In this document: in pieces, positions 7,820 to 12,095 of the stretch | Layout: every line of letters begins with the position of its first letter | How positions within the stretch are numbered: the stretch's first letter is position 1 | Origin: 1XD8-76 sp051880335 | GTDB lineage: Bacteria > Bacillota > Clostridia > Lachnospirales > Lachnospiraceae | Direction of reading: 5' to 3' | Assembly: GCA_051880335.1 (NCBI GenBank) | Contig: JBJENT010000152.1 | Location: 1 to 12,095 of the forward strand | DNA length: 12,095 bases | Made by a program: the position numbers and the translations under genes | The notes under the pieces: generated by a model | Told to the model about the DNA's origin: nothing | The model's database searches: none | The model's input: the letters and a program-made list of their open reading frames with translations, nothing else

Positions 7820-8164
7820 TCATTCTCCCTCCATAATGAAATGCTCTACAACCTCTTTGGTCAGTGTCCATTCTTCGCATTTCTCACGATAATACTGGAT
7901 TCCCATCTCTGTAATGCGGTAATAAGTTCTCTTTTTTCCTGTTCCTGTTGCATCCCGGTCTTCTATAAAGGATTCAATATACCCATTTTTTTCCATTCTG
8001 CTGAATGCGGAATACAGGGTGGTTTCCTTAATTAAATATTTTTCTTCCGAAAGATTTTTGATCTTTTTGGAAATCTCATATCCATATGAGGGTGCCTCCA
8101 TTAGAATATATAGAATCATCGTATCGTTATAACCACGGATTACATCACTACTGATTTCTGCCAT
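7820..8164 (-). CDS. PadR family transcriptional regulator
   Basis: This 114-residue winged-helix DNA-binding protein of the short PadR type begins DVIRGYNDTMILYIL and continues SYGYEIS, ETTLYSAFSRMEKNGYI (recognition helix and wing entry, about 47-63), then GKKRTYYRITEMG, the beta-wing motif. The C-terminal helix needed for dimerisation is short but present. GGAAAGGAG precedes the ATG. It is the first gene of an operon with the HAAS and DUF4097 genes. PadR proteins usually repress their own operon and release DNA on ligand binding. The repeated TACGAC motifs directly between its promoter and start codon fit autorepression. The inducer is unknown. Confidence 0.93.
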   Translation of the reverse strand: MAEISSDVIRGYNDTMILYILMEAPSYGYEISKKIKNLSEEKYLIKETTLYSAFSRMEKNGYIESFIEDRDATGTGKKRTYYRITEMGIQYYREKCEEWTLTKEVVEHFIMEGE

Positions 8165-8176
8165 ATATCTCCTTTC

Positions 8177-8252
8177 CTACGACTATCGTTGCTACGTCTA
8201 ACGTTGGTACGTCTGTCGATGCTACGTGTGTCGTACTATGTCTGTCGTAGTA
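8177..8252 (-). promoter_or_regulatory. Five-unit tandem operator array, probable PadR binding region
   Basis: In transcription order the units are TACTACGACAGACA (8252-8239), TAGTACGACACACG (8238-8225), TAGCATCGACAGACG (8224-8210), TACCAACGTTAGACG (8209-8195) and TAGCAACGATAGTCG (8194-8180). The consensus is roughly TAGNAACGACAGACG at a 14-15 bp period. CTACGAC at one end and GTCGTAG at the other form an outer inverted repeat. The array covers about +1 to +70 of the transcript and stops just before the ribosome site, so bound protein would block transcription. Assignment to PadR is from position and the TACGAC-type motif. Confidence 0.7.
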
Positions 8253-8254
8253 TC

Positions 8255-8283
8255 AATATATCACCACCTACTATATGTGTCAA
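8255..8283 (-). promoter_or_regulatory. Promoter of the padR operon
   Basis: On the minus strand a perfect TTGACA (8278-8283) and TATATT (8255-8260) are separated by 17 bp. Transcription would start near 8248, inside the first operator unit, giving a leader of about 84 bases. The foldback element begins only about 20 bp upstream of the -35 box. Confidence 0.85.
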
Positions 8284-8303
8284 CAAGAAATTTTACATTT
8301 TTC

Positions 8304-8662
8304 AGTGAGGACGTTTCTTTTGTCCCCTGGATAGCCCTTTTGTCCGCAGGATTGTCTCTCTGTCCTGCTGCCGGAGGCAAAAGCTATTTCAAAAAATGAG
8401 ATAACAAAATGCACCAGATAAGATTGTCTTCATGATTTTTGCGCTATGGAGATGAGACTCTAAAAATCGTGGAAGCCTTTGCTGAACACGATTTTTGTTT
8501 TTTGAGGCTCATCGGAATGATCAGCGCAATGAATGCAGACAACTTATCTGGTGCATTTTGTTTTGAAATATATTGTTATCTGGCTTTTGTCCAAGGTAGC
8601 AAGACAAAGGGACACTCCTGTGGGCAATGGGCTATCCTGCGGACAAAAGAAACGTCCCCACT
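8304..8662. repeat. 359-bp foldback (MITE-like) element with REP-type ends
   Basis: The ends are 22-bp inverted repeats with one mismatch, 8304-8325 against 8641-8662, with the core GGACGTTTCTTTTGTCC. Inside each end is a 20-bp unit GGATAGCCCWTTTGTCC-like, as in the 5746 cluster. Further in, aacaaaatgcaccagataag is a perfect 20-bp inverted pair (8403-8422 and 8543-8562), then GATGAG.CTC, and at the centre AAAAATCGTG (8462-8471) pairs with CACGATTTTT (8487-8496). The hairpin centre (8479) nearly coincides with the element midpoint (8483). One end touches the stop codon of the LiaF-like gene and the other lies next to the padR promoter. It contains no credible gene. The central hairpin has T-runs on both strands and might terminate transcription either way. 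Confidence 0.8.
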
Positions 8663-9410
8663 AGACTCTGTGGATTTCCACTCCGCTAAAACGACTGTTG
8701 CCGCAGAGGTGAATTGTTACTGTTGGCTCACCAGCCACACGTTCATCGATGTCCAAACCAGCAAGAAATGTATTCATCTCGTTGACGATCATCCAATTTC
8801 TGGGAACATACATTTCTACACCACAATATTTCGTATCCAGATATATCGTTGCTTCTCCGGATGGAACCTGTACCTTATCAAAATAGAGTTCCGCACCACA
8901 GAAAGAACAATGAATATCTGCCTGAATAAAGTTATCAGAATGAATATATTTTGTAGCACCGGTAAAATTAATATTTTCTACAATAGAATCCCCTTCTACT
9001 GTTTCAACATGATTTGAATGACATGCTCCCCCGGCATAGCATCCCTCCTGTTTTCCACAATAACTTTGATGATTGCTCCACCTGCAGCTTCTTGGGAACA
9101 ACAGATGAAGTGCCATATAGGCCAAAAATGCTACAATCAGTAATGTCCATGGCACCAGTGCTTCTATGTGCAGTTCTTTTCCGAAAAGAATGCCCAGAAA
9201 TGCAATGGAAAAAGTGATTCCACCGTAGCTTACGGTTGAGATACTATCTACCAGCCAGCACGCACATGCCACTCCCAGTAAAACTTTCCAAAGACTGATT
9301 TCCGGAAGAATATCTATCCCGGGAATCTCCAATTTGTATAAAATTAATGCTACTGCGATCAAAAGCAGTACAACTCCCCATATGATATTTTTGATCTTGC
9401 TCGTTTTCAT
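8661..9410 (-). CDS. LiaF-like envelope-response membrane protein
   Basis: This 249-residue protein has an N-terminal block of about four transmembrane helices (8-26, 41-59, 63-77, 84-105; LiaF/LiaI-type membrane module) followed by a soluble domain. The C-terminal half, from about residue 140, has the LiaF/YvqF-type beta-strand pattern: NINFTGATKYI, CSFCGAELYFDKV, YCGVEMYVPRNW and FSGVEIHRV. LiaF-type proteins act as membrane regulators or sensors of cell-wall antibiotic stress. Unusually, residues 109-134 form a Cys/His-rich linker (C109, H114, C118, C124, C130, H131, H134), with a CxxC at 168-171. Its ATG lies four bases after the LytTR stop, with GGAG inside the end of the LytTR gene, so the two are translationally coupled. 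The specific signal is unknown. Confidence 0.82.
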   Translation of the reverse strand: MKTSKIKNIIWGVVLLLIAVALILYKLEIPGIDILPEISLWKVLLGVACACWLVDSISTVSYGGITFSIAFLGILFGKELHIEALVPWTLLIVAFLAYMALHLLFPRSCRWSNHQSYCGKQEGCYAGGACHSNHVETVEGDSIVENINFTGATKYIHSDNFIQADIHCSFCGAELYFDKVQVPSGEATIYLDTKYCGVEMYVPRNWMIVNEMNTFLAGLDIDERVAGEPTVTIHLCGNSRFSGVEIHRV

Positions 9411-9413
9411 TTT

Positions 9414-9872
9414 CTAATCTCCTATTCCCAATGATAATTTTTCTTTTAGTTCCTTAAAATATCCTCGTGAAACGTATACCGTTTTATGACTTCCGTAAAA
9501 CTCCACTTTACTGGCGGCTGTCAGATTTCTTGCGATACTATATACTTTGTTTCGATTCAAAATCGCTGACTTGGATATTCTCTGAAAGCATTTTGGCAGC
9601 ATTTCTTCTAATTCATAAAGTTTGTATTTCACTTGATACTCATCCTGTGGGGTATGCGCCCACACCAGATTGTCCGCTGTTTCAAAAAACAGTACCTCAT
9701 CTAAAGGCAAATAAAACTCTGTTTCATCCTTATAGAAGACAATCTTCTTTTTTTCCTTTCCGGCATTTAGAAGTAAACTTTGCAGCTGCGTTATGGATTC
9801 ATCTATCGCACCACACCGAATGACTACTTCCTGTTCTTCTATGCCGGGGTCAATTTCAATACGTATTTTCAT
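9414..9872 (-). CDS. LytTR-family DNA-binding transcriptional regulator
   Basis: The 152-residue protein lacks a receiver domain. Residues 1-40 are a short N-terminal region with a helix (ESITQLQSLLLNAG). The LytTR domain covers about 44-148: IVFYKDETEFYLPLDEVLFFETADNLVWAHT, then the DNA-contact motif FQRISKSAILNRNKV (96-110) and VSRGYFKELKEKL (134-146). GGGGAAGAA precedes the ATG. It forms a two-gene operon with the LiaF-like gene, a pairing seen in many Firmicutes in which the membrane protein is thought to control the regulator. With no receiver domain, activity is probably set by protein partner or abundance rather than phosphorylation. A direct-repeat pair upstream suggests autoregulation. 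Confidence 0.92.
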   Translation of the reverse strand: MKIRIEIDPGIEEQEVVIRCGAIDESITQLQSLLLNAGKEKKKIVFYKDETEFYLPLDEVLFFETADNLVWAHTPQDEYQVKYKLYELEEMLPKCFQRISKSAILNRNKVYSIARNLTAASKVEFYGSHKTVYVSRGYFKELKEKLSLGIGD

Positions 9873-9901
9873 TTCTTCCCCTGCCCTTTCGGTATAACTG
9901 C

Positions 9902-9930
9902 ATTATACCTGTGTTTTCCAAAAAGAAAAG
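9902..9930 (-). promoter_or_regulatory. Activator-dependent type promoter of the LytTR operon
   Basis: On the minus strand a perfect TATAAT occupies 9902-9907. Seventeen bp upstream the -35 position reads CTTTTC (9925-9930), a poor match to consensus. A good -10 with a weak -35 is typical of promoters that need an activator, and the direct repeats begin 10 bp further upstream. Confidence 0.65.
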
Positions 9931-9940
9931 AGTTTTTTCG

Positions 9941-9976
9941 TAAGTGGTAAATTATGAACGGTAAGTGGTAAATTAT
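9941..9976 (-). promoter_or_regulatory. Perfect 15-bp direct repeat, probable LytTR binding site
   Basis: TAAGTGGTAAATTAT occurs at 9941-9955 and again at 9962-9976 on the plus strand, a period of 21 bp or two helical turns. On the transcribed strand this reads ATAATTTACCACTTA twice. LytTR proteins are known to bind pairs of about 9-bp direct repeats spaced by about 12 bp, which gives the same period. It lies just upstream of the LytTR promoter and in the divergent region shared with the DUF1846 gene. Confidence 0.72.
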
Positions 9977-10042
9977 CCTATATAAAGCGTCTGTCTTTTG
10001 TCTATCATTTTGCCTTTTTTCATCATTTCTGATGATTTCCCA

Positions 10043-10071
10043 TTGATTTTAAAGGGAATTTTTTGTACCAT
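10043..10071 (+). promoter_or_regulatory. Candidate promoter of the DUF1846 gene
   Basis: TTGATT (10043-10048) and TACCAT (10066-10071) are separated by 17 bp, about 50 bp upstream of the chosen start. Each box matches consensus at four of six positions, so this is a modest candidate. Confidence 0.4.
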
Positions 10072-10121
10072 TAAACGGTATGGTTTTTACAAATATCGAA
10101 TTGGGGAAAGGATGCAGTTTT

Positions 10122-11612
10122 ATGGCAAAAATAGGATTCGATAATGACAAATACCTGCGCATGCAGTCCGAGAAGATCAGAGAACGTATTGCTTCCTTTG
10201 GTGGAAAACTCTATTTGGAGTTCGGGGGAAAGCTTTTCGATGATTATCATGCTTCCAGAGTACTTCCGGGTTTTAAGCCGGACAGTAAAATCAATATGCT
10301 GGTTCAGTTAAAGGAACAGGCTGAAATTGTCATTGTCATCAATGCAGAAGATATTGAAAAAAATAAAGTAAGAGGCGATCTGGGCATCACCTATGATTTG
10401 GACGTACTTCGTCTGATCGATGCCTTCCGTGGATATGGTCTGTATGTAGGCAGTGTTTGTTTGACCCGCTTTAACAGCCAGCCAAGTGCTGTTGCATATC
10501 AGAAAAAACTGGAATCTCTGGGGCTTAAAGTTTACAGACATTATTCTATTCCCGGTTACCCATCCAACATTCCTTACATTGTAAGTGATGAAGGTTATGG
10601 TCGTAATGAATATATTGAAACAAGCAGGTCTCTGGTGGTGGTAACTGCACCGGGTCCAGGTAGTGGAAAAATGGCGACCTGTCTTTCACAGCTTTATCAT
10701 GAATATAAACGTGGTATCCAAGCAGGTTATGCCAAATATGAAACCTTCCCGATCTGGAATCTTCCATTAAAGCATCCTGTAAATCTGGCATATGAAGCTG
10801 CTACTGCAGATTTAAACGATGTGAATATGATCGATCCTTTCCATATGGAAGCTTATGGAGAAATGACCATCAACTATAACCGTGATGTGGAAATCTTCCC
10901 GGTACTTCGTGCCATGTTTGAAAAAATCATGGGAAGCTGCCCATATAAATCTCCAACTGACATGGGTGTCAACATGGCTGGTTACGGTATCATTGATGAT
11001 GAAGTGACCAGAGCTGCTTCCAAACAGGAAATTATCCGCAGATATTACAATACAATGTGTCAGTTAAGGCAGGGCAACGCCGACCAGGAACAGATTTTAA
11101 AATTAGAACTGTTAATGAAACAGGCTGAAATCTCTGCTGAAGACCGCCCGGTTATCAGTGCTGCAAAGATCAAAGCAGAAACCACGGGCGAACCGGCTGC
11201 TGCCATTGAACTTCCTGACGGACGTATCATTACCGGCAAAACAAGCGAACTTCTTGGTGCTACATCTGCCATGTTATTAAATGCTTTAAAAGCACTGGCT
11301 GGTATCGAGGATGAAGTACAGCTGATATCCCCTACCATCATTGAACCGATTCAGGATCTCAAGGTGGGACATCTTCGGAACAAAAACCCCCGTCTGCATA
11401 CAGATGAACTGCTGATTGCACTTTCCATTTGTGCTGCATCGGATGAAAAAGCCAAACGGGCAATCGATCAGCTGAAAAATCTTGCCGGTTCCGAAGCTCA
11501 TTCCAGTGTGATTCTTTCTCAGGTAGACATGAATGTGCTTCGCAAGCTGGGAATTAATCTGACCTGCGAACCGGAATATCAGACGCAGAAGCTGTATCAT
11601 AAATTCAGCTAA
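10122..11612 (+). CDS. DUF1846 family protein of unknown function
   Basis: I chose the ATG at 10122 (MAKIGFDNDKYLRMQSEKIRER, 496 aa) because GGGGAAAGG lies about 10 bases before it and this is the usual family start. The upstream in-frame ATG at 10080 has no ribosome site and overlaps the probable promoter region. The protein is soluble. Recognisable family blocks are LYLEFGGKLFDDYHASRVLPGF, IVINAEDIEKNKVRGDLGITYD and, in the middle (about 176-187), VVVTAPGPGSGKMATCLSQLYHE, which resembles a nucleotide-binding P-loop with Met in place of the final Ser/Thr. DUF1846 proteins are conserved in many Firmicutes and Actinobacteria. Structures are known but no firm function is. The gene is monocistronic, divergent from the LytTR operon, and ends in a strong terminator. 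Confidence 0.93.
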   Translation: MAKIGFDNDKYLRMQSEKIRERIASFGGKLYLEFGGKLFDDYHASRVLPGFKPDSKINMLVQLKEQAEIVIVINAEDIEKNKVRGDLGITYDLDVLRLIDAFRGYGLYVGSVCLTRFNSQPSAVAYQKKLESLGLKVYRHYSIPGYPSNIPYIVSDEGYGRNEYIETSRSLVVVTAPGPGSGKMATCLSQLYHEYKRGIQAGYAKYETFPIWNLPLKHPVNLAYEAATADLNDVNMIDPFHMEAYGEMTINYNRDVEIFPVLRAMFEKIMGSCPYKSPTDMGVNMAGYGIIDDEVTRAASKQEIIRRYYNTMCQLRQGNADQEQILKLELLMKQAEISAEDRPVISAAKIKAETTGEPAAAIELPDGRIITGKTSELLGATSAMLLNALKALAGIEDEVQLISPTIIEPIQDLKVGHLRNKNPRLHTDELLIALSICAASDEKAKRAIDQLKNLAGSEAHSSVILSQVDMNVLRKLGINLTCEPEYQTQKLYHKFS

Positions 11613-11635
11613 AAGTGCACATATTCAGACAAGGT

Positions 11636-11685
11636 AAAAATTACAGCTATGTATATTAACAAATAATATACATAGCTGTTTTTAC
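11636..11685 (+). terminator. Strong intrinsic terminator of the DUF1846 gene
   Basis: A perfect 15-bp stem pairs ACAGCTATGTATATT (11643-11657) with its complement (11665-11679) across a 7-base loop and is followed by TTTTT. A matching A-run precedes the stem, so it may also stop minus-strand transcription coming from the broken gene on the right. Confidence 0.9.
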
Positions 11686-11698
11686 GAATAGACATTAT

Positions 11699-11975
11699 TC
11701 ACATTTGCAAAGCAGATATCCAAAAGCAAATGGCTGCAACAAGCGAAAGTGGTGACATGATGTATTTTTCTTTTTTACTCTTTGAAATGAGATTCAAAAA
11801 AGTATTTAGTGTAAACTTGTACGATAAGCTGTGAAACTAATACAATTCGCATTTTGGGTGGATAGACCTTATATTGCCCTCCCATAGTTAATTCACCTAA
11901 TGGCAATCCACAGATAATAAGTATTGATATTATAATTACAATCGAAAAAACTCCTGCGCCTATAATAGATATCAT
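11699..11975 (-). pseudogene. Broken small membrane-protein gene with internal deletion/frameshift
   Basis: AGGAGGA, seven bases before the ATG at 11975, marks a real start. The frame encodes MISIIGAGVFSIVIIISIL, then GLPLGELTMGGQYKVYPPKMRIVLVSQLIVQ, a transmembrane helix plus a conserved-looking loop, and runs out at a TAA at 11775 after an uncharacteristic tail (66 aa). In another minus-strand frame, from about 11810 to a stop at 11699, the DNA reads LNTFLNLISKSKKEKYIMSP, then LSLVAAICFWISALQM, which looks like the natural C-terminus of the same kind of protein: a charged KSKKEK loop followed by a last helix. The middle helices appear to be missing. I recall such small multi-helix membrane proteins of about 150 residues in Firmicutes but cannot name the family with certainty. 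Confidence 0.6.
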
Positions 11976-12030
11976 AATTCTTCCTCCTGGCAACCTGGAA
12001 TCATACGAAATAGATTTTAGTATTTTAGGA

Positions 12031-12095
12031 TTAAATGTACTCAAAAATTCCCTGAATAGCATCAGATACGTTAATCATTTCTGAAATTGGCAATC
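12031..12095 (-). CDS. Possible C-terminal end of a gene entering from the right edge
   Basis: One minus-strand frame is open from the window edge and reads LPISEMINVSDAIQGIFEYI before TAA at 12031-12033. The composition is protein-like. The stop lies 55 bp before the ATG of the broken membrane-protein gene, a normal intra-operon distance. Only about 20 codons are visible, so the product cannot be named and the call is tentative. Confidence 0.35.
   Translation of the reverse strand, partial: LPISEMINVSDAIQGIFEYI

Noticed and set aside
8177..8252. The repeated TACGAC units as a CRISPR-like array
   Set aside because: Units are contiguous, degenerate and 14-15 bp long with no spacers. Their position fits an operator.
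8439..9017. A 192-codon plus-strand open frame
   Set aside because: Its first part is foldback repeat and the rest is antisense to the well-supported LiaF-like gene.
10066..10086. TACC...GGTA and ACCAT...ATGGT small palindromes as an operator before the DUF1846 gene
   Set aside because: Arms of 4-5 bp in AT-rich DNA are expected by chance, and there is only a single copy.

Overview
The window looks like chromosomal DNA from a low-to-moderate GC Gram-positive anaerobe of the Clostridia, probably Lachnospiraceae. The evidence is the codon style, strong AGGAGG-type ribosome binding sites, and gene families common in that group: a DUF1846 protein, a PadR/HAAS/DUF4097 cassette, a LytTR/LiaF-like pair and an AGCS symporter. 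The assignment rests on gene content and style alone. I see no rRNA, tRNA, CRISPR array, transposase or phage gene. Almost everything is on the minus strand except the DUF1846 gene.

Layout from left to right. Positions 109-1205 carry an Lgt-like membrane protein and a small two-helix membrane protein, separated by an intrinsic terminator. Positions 1341-5689 carry three co-oriented genes, in transcription order an AGCS-type sodium/amino-acid symporter, an atypical NAD-dependent epimerase/dehydratase, and a hybrid sensor histidine kinase with a fused receiver domain. The kinase stop codon lies inside a 27-bp (9-codon) tandem repeat that stays open for 21 further codons. Positions 5746-6004 hold a gene-free cluster of short palindromic repeats.

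Positions 6053-8164 hold a padR, HAAS-domain membrane protein and DUF4097 operon. It has a clear promoter (TTGACA, 17 bp, TATATT) followed directly by five degenerate 14-15 bp repeats, likely the PadR operator array. Upstream, 8304-8662 is a 359-bp imperfect palindrome whose ends are the same repeat found at 5746-6004. The PadR cassette is therefore bracketed by related inverted repeats.

Positions 8661-9872 hold a LytTR regulator gene and, immediately downstream, a LiaF-like membrane protein gene. A perfect 15-bp direct repeat with a 21-bp period lies just upstream of a weak -35 element, the geometry expected of LytTR activator sites. Divergently, 10122-11612 encodes a DUF1846 protein of unknown function, closed by a strong terminator. 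The right end carries a broken small membrane-protein gene (11699-11975) with an apparent internal deletion, and possibly the tail of another gene.

Taken together, the PadR and LytTR units look like two adjacent, separately controlled cell-envelope response modules; this is inferred from family context. The least ordinary material is non-coding: the repeat family and its 359-bp foldback, the two operator arrays, and the repeat at the kinase stop.
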